From Planctomycetota bacterium (GTDB lineage: Bacteria; Planctomycetota; UBA1135; JALUZX01), in the NCBI GenBank assembly GCA_027011425.1, contig JALUZX010000701.1, positions 1 to 6,387 on the forward strand: a stretch of DNA of 6,387 nucleotides, given 5' to 3'. The position numbers and the translations under genes were made by a program. The first letter of the stretch is position 1, and each line of letters opens with the position of its first letter. Below, piece after piece: positions 1-6,336 of the stretch. The notes beneath the pieces are model-generated. The model saw only the letters and a program-made list of their open reading frames with translations, made no database searches and was not told the origin of the DNA.

Positions 1-17
1 GAGGCGGGGCGGGCCCC

Positions 18-46
18 AGCCGGGCCTTTGCCCGCCGTTCCCGGCT
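18..46. repeat. GC-rich inverted repeat at left window edge
   Basis: AGCCGGG at 18-24 is the perfect reverse complement of CCCGGCT at 40-46, with a 15-nt loop. An alternative inner stem GGGC(22-25)/GCCC(30-33) with a 4-nt loop is also possible. No T-run follows on either strand. It could be a terminator-like hairpin of a gene beyond the left edge, or chance pairing in GC-rich DNA. The plus-strand frames at the edge that stop early (46-48 and 52-54) show no recognisable protein tail. Nothing else is recognised in 1-142. Confidence 0.3.
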
Positions 47-142
47 GAATGCTGATCGTAGGAGCCTTTCCACACCTCCCCAACCCACAGATTCTGCGGA
101 AGACCCGAAATTTTGTGAAGCCCCCGACGTCACGCGGCCGGG

Positions 143-182
143 ATCGGGGCGGCCCTCCCGGCCCGGCGGATCTTTCCCCGAT
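143..182 (-). terminator. Hairpin abutting the MBOAT stop codon, possible terminator
   Basis: ATCGGGG at 143-149 and CCCCGAT at 176-182 are perfect 7-bp inverted arms. The outer arm touches the MBOAT stop codon (183-185). The 26-nt loop holds a further 4-bp GGCC/GGCC stem (151-154 with 160-163), giving a compact branched hairpin. No U-tract follows on the minus strand, so it would be a non-canonical terminator or a 3'-end stabiliser. The position directly after the stop is the main argument for function. Confidence 0.35.
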
Positions 183-1607
183 TCAGAACTGGAAATAGAT
201 GAAAGGGATCTCCTGGGCGAAGATCAGGTGGGCCAGGATGACGACCCAGATCCCGGCGATCACTCCGGGGCGCGCGAACCTGGGGATCAGCCCCAGGATC
301 TCCTCCCTCTCCAGGCCGTAAAGGAGGATGTCGATCCCCAGCACCACGCCTCCGACCAGAAGGGTCGCGAGGAGGACCCTCGGGTCCAAGGTCCCCTGGA
401 AGGAGAGGATGCCCGAGAGCATGGCGAAGGCCGTGTGGAAATCGGGAGAGCGGAAGAAGAGCCAGGTGAGCAGGACCAGGGTGAAGGTGAAGCCCACACG
501 GATTGCGGCCCAGGCGAAGCTCTTCCATCCCCGGACGCGTATTCTCGTTTCCGGCTTCCGGCCCCCGAGCATGAGCTTGTGGGCCGCCAGGTAGAGGCCG
601 TGCAGGCCCCCCCAGGCCACAAAGGTCCAGTTTGCGCCGTGCCAGAGTCCCCCCAGGAGCATGGTGACCATCAGGTTGAAGTAGGTCCGTGCCTTTCCCT
701 TGCGGTTGCCGCCGAGGGGGATGTAGAGATAGTCCTTGAGCCAGCTGGAGAGGGAGATGTGCCAGCGGCGCCAGAAGTCGGTGACGTTGAGGGACAGGTA
801 GGGCTGGCGGAAGTTGATCATCACGTCCACCCCGAAGAGCCGGGCCGTCCCCCGGGCGATGAGGCTGTATCCGCTGAAGTCGCAATAGATCTGGAGGGCG
901 AAGTAAAGAAGCCCCTGGAAGAGTTCCAGGGACGAGAAGGCTCCCGGGGCGCGGAAGACCGGGTCCACCAGCGGGGCGAGACGGTCCCCGAGGAGGACCT
1001 TCATGATCATCCCCATGGTGATGAGCTTGATCCCCTCCGTCAGGTCCCCCTCGCGGGGATGGGGGACCTTCACGAGCTGGGGAAGGAGGTTGGCCGCCCT
1101 CTCGATGGGGCCCGCCACGAGTTGGGGAAAGAAGGAGACGAAGAGGGCGAAGTCGATGAAATCGTGGATGGGCTGGAGTTTCCCCCTGTATATATCGATC
1201 GTATAGGAGAGGGTCTGGAAGGTGTAGAAGGAGATCCCCACGGGGAGGATGATCCGCAGGGAAGGCAGGCCCGCCCGGATCCCCAGGCCCTCCAGGATGG
1301 CCTGGAAGGATTCCACGAAGAAGCCCAGGTACTTGAAGGTCCCCAGGATGGTCAGGTTGCTGGCCAGGCTGACCAAAAGGAGCCGCTTGCGTGTCTTCCG
1401 GTCCCGGGCGCCGGGCAGGGCGGCGCCCACGAAGTAGTCCACCAGGGTGGACAGGGCCAGGAGACCGCAGAAGCGCCAGTCCCACCAGCCGTAGAAGAAG
1501 TAGCTTCCCGCCAGCATGAAGGCGTTGCGGAAGCGCCGGGGCAGGAGGAGCCAGGCCGGGAAGAAGAGGGCCAGGAAGACCAGGAAGGGGATGGAATTGA
1601 AAAGCAT
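183..1607 (-). CDS. MBOAT family membrane O-acyltransferase (AlgI/DltB-like)
   Basis: This is a complete 474-residue polytopic membrane protein. The family transfers acyl groups, often acetyl, across or at the cytoplasmic membrane to polysaccharides, peptidoglycan or teichoic acids. The N-terminus MLFNSIPFLVF is the usual start of the AlgI-like branch and fixes the start codon, although the Shine-Dalgarno is weak (TGAGG, 4 nt away). Conserved blocks appear in order: LPVGISFYTFQTLSY (about 121-135), FPQLVAGPIER (160-170), QIYCDFSGYS (239-248), DFWRRWHISLSSW (277-289) with His283, YIPLGGNR (295-302), and GLWHGANW with His323. The two histidines match the conserved pair of the family; the LWHG histidine is the usual catalytic candidate. 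The length is slightly below AlgI (about 520). MBOATs of this type usually sit beside an SGNH/AlgJ-like transferase, but none lies within the window. The substrate cannot be read from sequence. Family assignment is firm; specificity is unknown. Confidence 0.95.
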   Translation of the reverse strand: MLFNSIPFLVFLALFFPAWLLLPRRFRNAFMLAGSYFFYGWWDWRFCGLLALSTLVDYFVGAALPGARDRKTRKRLLLVSLASNLTILGTFKYLGFFVESFQAILEGLGIRAGLPSLRIILPVGISFYTFQTLSYTIDIYRGKLQPIHDFIDFALFVSFFPQLVAGPIERAANLLPQLVKVPHPREGDLTEGIKLITMGMIMKVLLGDRLAPLVDPVFRAPGAFSSLELFQGLLYFALQIYCDFSGYSLIARGTARLFGVDVMINFRQPYLSLNVTDFWRRWHISLSSWLKDYLYIPLGGNRKGKARTYFNLMVTMLLGGLWHGANWTFVAWGGLHGLYLAAHKLMLGGRKPETRIRVRGWKSFAWAAIRVGFTFTLVLLTWLFFRSPDFHTAFAMLSGILSFQGTLDPRVLLATLLVGGVVLGIDILLYGLEREEILGLIPRFARPGVIAGIWVVILAHLIFAQEIPFIYFQF

Positions 1608-1682
1608 GGGGCCTCAGGGGGCGCTACCCGTCTTTCCGAGGCCTTCGCTCTTCCCGGGGAACGTCCCCTTTCCGGCAGGTAT

Positions 1683-1692
1683 GGTCATGACC
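1683..1692. repeat. Perfect 10-bp palindrome GGTCATGACC
   Basis: GGTCATGACC equals its own reverse complement. It lies 76 bp upstream of the MBOAT start in the divergent region, a plausible place for an operator. The symmetry does not extend beyond 10 bp and no second copy was noticed nearby, so a regulatory role is only a possibility. Confidence 0.25.
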
Positions 1693-1820
1693 CCTCCCTG
1701 TCCTTGCGCTTCCTTTTTCCCCCGGGCCGGGCGGATCCTATCACGGAGGCCGGGAGGGCCCAACACCGGCTTTCCGCGCCTTTCCCGCCCGGGAAGGATC
1801 CAGCCGGCCGGCGGCGGCTC

Positions 1821-1848
1821 TTGTTCTTCGGCCCGGAAGGGCCAGAAT
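1821..1848 (+). promoter_or_regulatory. Weak sigma70-like promoter candidate for the thioesterase
   Basis: TTGTTC (1821-1826, 3/6 to consensus) and CAGAAT (1843-1848, 4/6) are spaced by 16 nt. Transcription from here would begin near 1855 and leave a leader of about 30 nt containing the Shine-Dalgarno. An inverted repeat GGCCC-GGAA-GGGCC (1830-1843) fills the spacer and ends on the first base of the -10 element. The match is weak and sigma preferences of this organism are unknown. Confidence 0.2.
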
Positions 1849-1875
1849 CTTCGGGGGATCCGGGTAGGAAAAGCC

Positions 1876-1881
1876 GGGAGG
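1876..1881 (+). promoter_or_regulatory. Ribosome binding site fixing the thioesterase start
   Basis: GGGAGG lies 5 nt before ATG at 1887. It matters because this reading frame is open, without a stop, all the way back to the left window edge, so frame length alone would misplace the start. The strong Shine-Dalgarno together with the hotdog-domain boundary supports 1887. Confidence 0.75.
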
Positions 1882-1886
1882 CTGAC

Positions 1887-2345
1887 ATGGCGCCGGAAAA
1901 GAAGACTCCCTCTCAGTCCCAGGTGGAGATGACCCAGATCGTCCTGGCGGGACAGGCCAATTCCATGGGGAACGCCTTCGGAGGCCGGATCATGCAGTGG
2001 ATCGATATCGCCGCCGCCGTGGCGGCAAGACGCCACTGCACGGGCGTGGCCGTAACGGCCTCCATGGACGGGTTGAGCTTCAAGGCCCCCATCAAGCTGG
2101 GAGACGTTGTGGTTCTCAAGGCGTCGGTGAACCGCTCCTGGAGAACCTCCATGGAGGTAGGGGTCCGGGTGGAAGCGGAGCATCCCGACGGGACCAGGGT
2201 CCACTCGGCCAGCGCCTACCTCACCTTCGTGGCCCTGGACGAGTCGGGCCGCCCCAGGCCGGTCCCGGCCCTCGAGCCCGAGACCCCCCAGGAGAAGAGG
2301 CGTTTCGAGGAGGCCGGGCGGAGGAGGGAAAAACGGTTGGGTTGA
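1887..2345 (+). CDS. Acyl-CoA thioesterase, hotdog fold (YciA/YkhA-like)
   Basis: The 152-residue product matches the single-hotdog acyl-CoA thioesterases typified by E. coli YciA and B. subtilis YkhA, which hydrolyse acyl-CoA to free acid and CoA in the cytoplasm. The N-terminal block with N25, MGNAFGGRIM (27-36) and WIDIAAA (38-44) is the family signature; D40 aligns with the acidic residue held to be catalytic in YciA. The following VTASMDGLSF (56-65) and the later SAYLTFVALDESGRP block are typical. The last 20 or so residues are charged (ending RRREKRLG), which is common in the family. Full length for a stand-alone hotdog, so activity would need an oligomer, usually a hexamer. Chain-length preference cannot be read. 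It is divergent from the MBOAT gene and 197 bp upstream of hcp on the same strand; no functional link to either is apparent. Confidence 0.93.
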   Translation: MAPEKKTPSQSQVEMTQIVLAGQANSMGNAFGGRIMQWIDIAAAVAARRHCTGVAVTASMDGLSFKAPIKLGDVVVLKASVNRSWRTSMEVGVRVEAEHPDGTRVHSASAYLTFVALDESGRPRPVPALEPETPQEKRRFEEAGRRREKRLG

Positions 2346-2469
2346 GGGCCCGCTTCGAGTAGATTTTTTTCTCCATTTTTCAGGGTTGATCTTTCCCGGA
2401 GGGCCGCCTAGGTAGGGCTTTCCATGGTGGATCCGCGCCCCCAGAGGCTCTGAAATCGAACTTTCCAAG

Positions 2470-2506
2470 GGGGAATCCGTCGTGGGAGGGGTTCCCCGGT
2501 CTTTTT
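2470..2506 (+). terminator. Intrinsic-terminator-like hairpin in the hcp leader
   Basis: Arms GGGGAATCC (2470-2478) and GGGTTCCCC (2489-2497) form a 9-bp stem with one U-G wobble and a 10-nt loop. A run of five T (2502-2506) follows after 4 nt. It lies 124 bp after the thioesterase stop and only 36 bp before the hcp start. It may end the thioesterase transcript, or act as an attenuator for a transcript entering hcp. It is the only hairpin in the window I found with a U-tract in the right place. The rest of 2346-2542 shows a T-run at 2364-2370 without a convincing stem, and no clear promoter. Confidence 0.5.
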
Positions 2507-2529
2507 CCCAATAACAAGCCGAAGAAGCT

Positions 2530-2535
2530 AGGAGG
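2530..2535 (+). promoter_or_regulatory. Ribosome binding site of hcp
   Basis: AGGAGG, a full anti-Shine-Dalgarno match, lies 7 nt before ATG at 2543. This ideal site suggests efficient translation and confirms the start, which places the first cluster cysteine at residue 3 as expected. Confidence 0.85.
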
Positions 2536-2542
2536 CTGAAGA

Positions 2543-4207
2543 ATGTTTTGTTTCCAGTGCCAGGAAACGGCAAGAAACCAAGGTTGCACGGTCAAGGGGG
2601 TTTGCGGCAAGGACCAGGAACTCGCCGATCTCCAGGATCTCCTGATCCATGTGGTGAAGGGCATCTCCCTTCTCGGGGAGAAGGCCGCCGAGCTGGGCGC
2701 CCGGGACCGGGAGGCCGGGCTCTTCGTGGTCCGGATGCTCTTCTCCACCATCACCAACGTGGGGTGGGACAAGCCCTGGTTCACCGGGGCGATCAAGAAG
2801 GCCCTCCAGGTGAGGGAGGAAGTCAAGAACCGGCTCGTCGAGGCCTCGGGGGGGAAGAGCCCCGAGGAGCTGCTTGGCAAGCTCCATGATTCGGTCACCT
2901 GGTATTCCGAAAACGAAGGGGAGTACCTGGAGAAGGCCAAGCAGGTGGGCGTGCTCGCCACGGAGAACGAGGACGTCCGCTCCCTGCGGGAACTCCTGAT
3001 CCTGGGTTGCAAGGGCATCGCCGCCTACGCGGACCACGCCGCCGTCCTGGGCAAGGAGAGCGACGAGATCTACGACTTCCTCATGAAGGGGATGGCGTCC
3101 ACCACCAAGGACCTTCCCGTGGACGAGATGATCGGTCTCGTCATGGAGGCGGGAAAGACGGCCGTCACCACCATGGCGCTCCTGGACGAGGCCAACACCT
3201 CGGCCTACGGAAAGCCCGAGATCACCGAGGTGAACCTGGGGGTGAGGAACAACCCGGGGATCCTGATCAGCGGCCACGACATGAAGGACATGGAGGAACT
3301 CCTGGAGCAGACCGCCGGGACCGGGGTCGACGTCTACACCCACGGCGAAATGCTTCCCGCCCACTATTATCCGGCCTTCAAGAAATACGACCATTTCGTG
3401 GGGAACTACGGCAATGCCTGGTGGAAGCAGAACGAGGAGTTCGAATCCTTCAACGGCCCGATCCTCATGACCACCAACTGCCTGGTCCCCCTCAAGAGCA
3501 ACAACACCTACCTGGACCGGCTGTTTACGACGGGCCTCGTCTCCTATCCCGGAGCGACCCACATCCCCGACAGGCCCAAGGGCGGAAAGAAGGATTTCTC
3601 CCCCCTCATCGAAAAGGCCAAGCAGTGCAAGCCTCCCGTGGAGCTGGAGCAGGGGAAGATCATCGGCGGGTTCGCCCACGACCAGGTCCTGGCCCTGGCG
3701 GACAAGGTGATCGAAGCCGTCAAGTCCGGCGCCATCAAGCGCTTCGTCGTCATGGCGGGCTGCGACGGCAGGCACAAGGCCCGGGAATACTACACCGAGG
3801 TGGCCAAGGCCCTTCCCAAGGACGCCGTGATCCTCACGGCGGGGTGCGCCAAGTATCGCTACAACAAGCTGAATCTCGGCGACATCGGGGGGATCCCCCG
3901 CGTTCTGGACGCGGGCCAGTGCAACGATTCCTACTCCCTGGCCGTGATCGCCCTGAAGCTCAAGGAGGCCTTCGGGCTCCAGGACATCAACGAGCTTCCC
4001 GTCTCCTATGACATCGCCTGGTATGAGCAGAAGGCCGTGACGGTGCTTCTGGCCCTCCTCTACCTGGGCGTCAAGGGGATCCGCCTGGGCCCCACCCTTC
4101 CGGCCTTCGTCTCCCCCAACGTTCTGAAGGTGCTGGTGGAGAAGTTCGACATCAAGCCCATCGGGGAAGTGGAGGCCGACGTCCAGGCCATCATGGCCGG
4201 GAAATAG
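2543..4207 (+). CDS. hcp: Hybrid cluster protein (Hcp, hydroxylamine/NO reductase), class I type
   Basis: The 554-residue product is a full-length Hcp, a cytoplasmic iron-sulfur protein that reduces hydroxylamine to ammonia in vitro and is thought to detoxify nitric oxide to N2O under anaerobic nitrosative stress. The N-terminal cysteines C3, C6, C15 and C21 (CX2CX8CX5C) fit the class I [4Fe-4S] pattern of Desulfovibrio-type enzymes. All seven expected ligands of the hybrid Fe-S-O cluster are visible: H245 (SGHDM), E269 (THGEM), C313 (TNCLVP), C407 (AGCDGRH, the persulfide position), C435 (AGCAKYRYN), C460 (GQCNDS) and E495 (WYEQKAV). Each lies one residue after the D. vulgaris numbering, so no indel disturbs the core. 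It should be catalytically competent. No hcr reductase gene is adjacent, as is usual for class I enzymes, which use other electron donors. No FNR-, NsrR- or HcpR-like dyad was recognised upstream; a terminator-like hairpin lies in the leader instead. Confidence 0.98.
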   Translation: MFCFQCQETARNQGCTVKGVCGKDQELADLQDLLIHVVKGISLLGEKAAELGARDREAGLFVVRMLFSTITNVGWDKPWFTGAIKKALQVREEVKNRLVEASGGKSPEELLGKLHDSVTWYSENEGEYLEKAKQVGVLATENEDVRSLRELLILGCKGIAAYADHAAVLGKESDEIYDFLMKGMASTTKDLPVDEMIGLVMEAGKTAVTTMALLDEANTSAYGKPEITEVNLGVRNNPGILISGHDMKDMEELLEQTAGTGVDVYTHGEMLPAHYYPAFKKYDHFVGNYGNAWWKQNEEFESFNGPILMTTNCLVPLKSNNTYLDRLFTTGLVSYPGATHIPDRPKGGKKDFSPLIEKAKQCKPPVELEQGKIIGGFAHDQVLALADKVIEAVKSGAIKRFVVMAGCDGRHKAREYYTEVAKALPKDAVILTAGCAKYRYNKLNLGDIGGIPRVLDAGQCNDSYSLAVIALKLKEAFGLQDINELPVSYDIAWYEQKAVTVLLALLYLGVKGIRLGPTLPAFVSPNVLKVLVEKFDIKPIGEVEADVQAIMAGK

Positions 4208-4222
4208 CTGGGCCGCCAAATC

Positions 4223-4247
4223 CGGGGCGGCGCTTCGCGCCGCCCCG
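4223..4247. terminator. Convergent GC hairpin between hcp and the propeller gene
   Basis: A perfect 10-bp stem, CGGGGCGGCG (4223-4232) with CGCCGCCCCG (4238-4247), closes a 5-nt loop CTTCG. It sits midway in the 56-bp gap between two convergent genes, 15 nt after the hcp stop and 16 nt beyond the other stop, and can fold on either strand. There is no T-run on either side, so it is probably a bidirectional terminator of the U-less kind or an RNA 3'-end protector. GGCCGCC at 4211-4217 could pair alternatively with the first arm. Confidence 0.6.
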
Positions 4248-4263
4248 ACACCCCTTGAATCCC

Positions 4264-6324
4264 TCAGAGTTTGGGGAGGGATTGGACCAGCAGGAACCCC
4301 CAGGGGCCGTCCTTCAGTTCGACGCCGGGGTAGGAGATCTTGGAAAAATCAGCGGACCAGGTCCATCCGCCCAGGAGGACGCTCCCCCTCTTCGAGAAGG
4401 CGAAGGCCCCGGGCACGTCGTCCTGGGACCCTCCCTGGATCCTGAGGTGAAGGACCTTTCTTCCCGTCTCGTCGATGGCGCAAAGAAAGGTATCCACTCC
4501 TCCGTGGGAGTGATTACCCAACTGGTCCAGGAGATCGTTGGACTCCGTTCCTCCCGCGGCCCAGAGCCTGCTCTTTCGGTCCACCCCAAGGCCGCAGACG
4601 TAGTCCCTGTGCCCCCCGCCCAGGATCCCCGCCCAGATGGTGTGCCCGTCGCCGGCGCTGATCCGGGCGACCCAACCCGTCTCGTAGCAGGCGTTGAAGG
4701 TCCGATCGAAGGCCTGGGCCGTGGCGGGGAAATCCGGCGAGGATGTGCGCCCTCCCAGGTAGACATCGCCCGACTGGGGATCCCTGGTCATGGCCAGGAC
4801 CTGGTCATCCTTGCTTCCCCCGATCCGCACGGCCAGGGCCACCTTGTCGGCCTTGGGGGACATCCTCACGAAAAGGCCGTCGAATCCCCCCTTGGCCTTG
4901 GGCTGGGGGCCTGTCCAGGGCAGAGTCGCGGAGCTGGTCGTTCCGCCGATCAGGATGTTCCCCTCCGGGTCGATCAGGAGACTCTGGGGAACTTCGTCCT
5001 TTTCGCGGCCCAGGAGGGTCGAGAAGACAGGAGATCCCACGGATGGTGTGAAATCGGCGACAAAGATATCGAAGCCTCCCCCCGGTTTTTTCTGGAAGGC
5101 TCCTTTCGTGACGGGAAAGTCCGGGGAGTTGGTGAAACCCGTGACCAGGGCATGTCCCTTCTCGGTGAGCGCTACGGCCCGGACGCATTCCATCCCCTTT
5201 CCGCCCAGATAGGTGGATGAGATCAAGATGCCGCCGGTGCGGTCCAACCGGGAGAGGAAGGCCTTGCCCCTTTCCTTGGGTCCGGCTTTCCTGTCCCACG
5301 CCCAAGGTGTGGTCGGGAAATCGGCGGAGAGGGTTTCCCCTCCCACGATGATCCCGCCCTCCGGGTCCACCGCCAGGGCCCAGGCCCGGTCCATGGCCGC
5401 CCCCCCCAGGAAGGTGGCGAAATAGAGGGTCCGGGCCCGGGAGTAGCAGGCCACGAAAGCGTCCTGGTCCCCGTTCTGGGTCCGGTCCCAGGCTCCTTCG
5501 GTGGTGGGAAAGGAGGGATTGTCCGTCCAGCCCGCGCAGTAGATGGTGCGGGGATCCCCCCAGGCCACGGCGTGCACCTCCTGGCCGCCCCGGGTTCCGA
5601 GGAGGATTCCCGTGAGCATGGAGGGGTCCACGAGAAAGGCAAGGGACGGGTCCCTGCCGGGAGCCTGCAATCCGAATGTGTTCGGGCCCCGAAGCACCCA
5701 CCTGCACGAGACGGGACGTTTCTTTCCTCCTGGGAGGATTTCCCAGGCCAGGGGCGGGGTGAGCCGCACGGGCCCCCTTGGAGTCCCGAGGACCAGGGCG
5801 CCCGAGGGACCGGGTTTCACGCTCCGCGCCCCCCGGACGCTTACGGAGAAAAGCGCAAGGTCCGCCCCGGGGCGAAGGTGGAGATCCAGGGCCGGCCGGC
5901 CTTTCCTGGCGAGAAAGAGGGCGTCCATTCCCGGGTAGATGTCCTTGTATCGGACGGAACGAAACAGGGGAACTTTCGCGCGCCACCGGGCGGGATCGGG
6001 TCCGAGGAAGAAGTTGTATACGCCTGAAAGTCTTTCCCCGGGGAGGATTGCGGCGCTTTTCTTCGATCCGGAGAAACGGAAGGACAGGGAGCCCTCCGGG
6101 AAGGCCAGGACCCACCCTCTTTCCAGGAGGTAGAGCCTGGTCCCGGGGAAGGACGCGGCGAATAGTGAAGGGTTGTCCCACTGGCCCCGGTTGGGGACGA
6201 AGACTCCCGGGCTTCCCGGCCCCGGAACGGGGAAGGCCCCTCCTCCGGGGGAGCGCCCGGCCCGGGTCGAGGTCCAAGGAAGCAGAGAGAGACCGAGGAG
6301 AAAGAGGAGCGACCTGGAAATCAT
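4264..6324 (-). CDS. Secreted DUF7948/SBBP beta-propeller protein
   Basis: This complete 686-residue protein starts with a signal peptide: MISR, a leucine-rich core (residues 5-15) and a likely cleavage after A22 (TRA). The start is supported by GGGAGG 6 nt upstream. Residues about 41-235 resemble the N-terminal region (DUF7948) found before SBBP propellers, with VPNRGQW (43-49), YNFFLGPDPARW (103-114), YKDIYPGMD (126-134) and a closing FLVDPSM. Residues about 241-686 form seven tandem SBBP-type repeats of roughly 57-68 residues, with recurring LGG, AVDPEG, GGxTxSxDFP and DxFV elements. The protein ends right after the seventh, with no sorting signal or membrane anchor seen. It is therefore expected in the periplasm, on the cell surface or outside. 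The family has no established enzymatic role; binding or adhesion is a guess. It faces hcp tail-to-tail and shares no operon in this window. Confidence 0.9.
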   Translation of the reverse strand: MISRSLLFLLGLSLLPWTSTRAGRSPGGGAFPVPGPGSPGVFVPNRGQWDNPSLFAASFPGTRLYLLERGWVLAFPEGSLSFRFSGSKKSAAILPGERLSGVYNFFLGPDPARWRAKVPLFRSVRYKDIYPGMDALFLARKGRPALDLHLRPGADLALFSVSVRGARSVKPGPSGALVLGTPRGPVRLTPPLAWEILPGGKKRPVSCRWVLRGPNTFGLQAPGRDPSLAFLVDPSMLTGILLGTRGGQEVHAVAWGDPRTIYCAGWTDNPSFPTTEGAWDRTQNGDQDAFVACYSRARTLYFATFLGGAAMDRAWALAVDPEGGIIVGGETLSADFPTTPWAWDRKAGPKERGKAFLSRLDRTGGILISSTYLGGKGMECVRAVALTEKGHALVTGFTNSPDFPVTKGAFQKKPGGGFDIFVADFTPSVGSPVFSTLLGREKDEVPQSLLIDPEGNILIGGTTSSATLPWTGPQPKAKGGFDGLFVRMSPKADKVALAVRIGGSKDDQVLAMTRDPQSGDVYLGGRTSSPDFPATAQAFDRTFNACYETGWVARISAGDGHTIWAGILGGGHRDYVCGLGVDRKSRLWAAGGTESNDLLDQLGNHSHGGVDTFLCAIDETGRKVLHLRIQGGSQDDVPGAFAFSKRGSVLLGGWTWSADFSKISYPGVELKDGPWGFLLVQSLPKL
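4267..5604 (-). repeat. Seven SBBP-type repeats within the secreted protein gene
   Basis: Repeats begin near residues 241, 305, 372, 437, 500, 567 and 629. They are marked by the motifs LLGTRGG, FLGGAAMD, YLGGKGME, LLGREKDE, RIGGSKDD, ILGGGHRD and IQGGSQDD. Each continues with a beta strand ending near a small-residue GG/AG/TG pair and, in most, an S/T-rich turn with DFP (repeats 2, 3 and 5 have exact DFP). Repeats 4, 6 and 7 diverge there. The copies are diverged at DNA level, so they look like an old propeller array and not recent duplications. Confidence 0.8.
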
Positions 6325-6330
6325 GGAACA

Positions 6331-6336
6331 CCTCCC
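6331..6336 (-). promoter_or_regulatory. Ribosome binding site of the secreted propeller gene
   Basis: Read on the minus strand this is GGGAGG, 6 nt before the ATG at 6324-6322, and it fixes a start that gives a proper signal peptide. The 51 bp beyond it to the window edge hold a small CTCCC/GGGAG dyad but no promoter I can support; the promoter is probably outside the window. Confidence 0.75.

Larger units (their letters stand above)
1608..1886. other. Divergent intergenic region between MBOAT and thioesterase
   Basis: These 279 bp lie between two divergently transcribed starts and should hold both promoters. I see no convincing protein: a short minus-strand frame (1685-1888) has no recognisable content and overlaps the thioesterase start. 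Small dyads are present: GGGGA/TCCCC around ACG (1656-1668), a perfect 10-bp palindrome (1683-1692), and GGCCC/GGGCC around GGAA (1830-1843). No clear minus-strand promoter for the MBOAT gene was found. Confidence 0.5.

Noticed and set aside
1..182. Possible tRNA, small RNA or tail of another gene at the left edge.
   Set aside because: No cloverleaf, no TTCRANY-type T-loop and no protein tail could be recognised; the hairpins alone do not define an RNA gene.
3..2345. A plus-strand frame open from the left edge through the thioesterase, which could be read as a protein of about 780 residues.
   Set aside because: Its upstream part is codon-aligned antisense to the MBOAT gene, which has clear family motifs. 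It stays open only because that gene uses no TTA, CTA or TCA codons. Only 1887-2345 shows a real domain and a Shine-Dalgarno.
2364..2370. T-run shortly after the thioesterase stop as an intrinsic terminator.
   Set aside because: No convincing stem precedes it; the nearby GGGCCC is only a short palindrome. The hairpin at 2470-2506 is better.
2386..2414. TTGATC-N17-TAGGTA as an hcp promoter.
   Set aside because: The -35 is acceptable but the -10 matches consensus at only two positions.
1614..2573. A 319-codon minus-strand frame across the divergent region, thioesterase and hcp start.
   Set aside because: It overlaps two well-supported genes, is low-complexity G/P/R-rich, and has no recognised domain.
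2528..4219. A 563-codon minus-strand open frame covering all of hcp.
   Set aside because: It is the codon-aligned mirror of hcp. Its composition (rich in G, D, H, V, L without domain pattern) is that of antisense translation, and hcp itself is unmistakable.
4805..6331. A 508-codon minus-strand frame overlapping the secreted propeller gene in another phase.
   Set aside because: Its translation is R/P/G-rich without domains, while the overlapping frame has a signal peptide and regular repeats. It shares the strand and the upstream region only by chance of GC-rich third positions.
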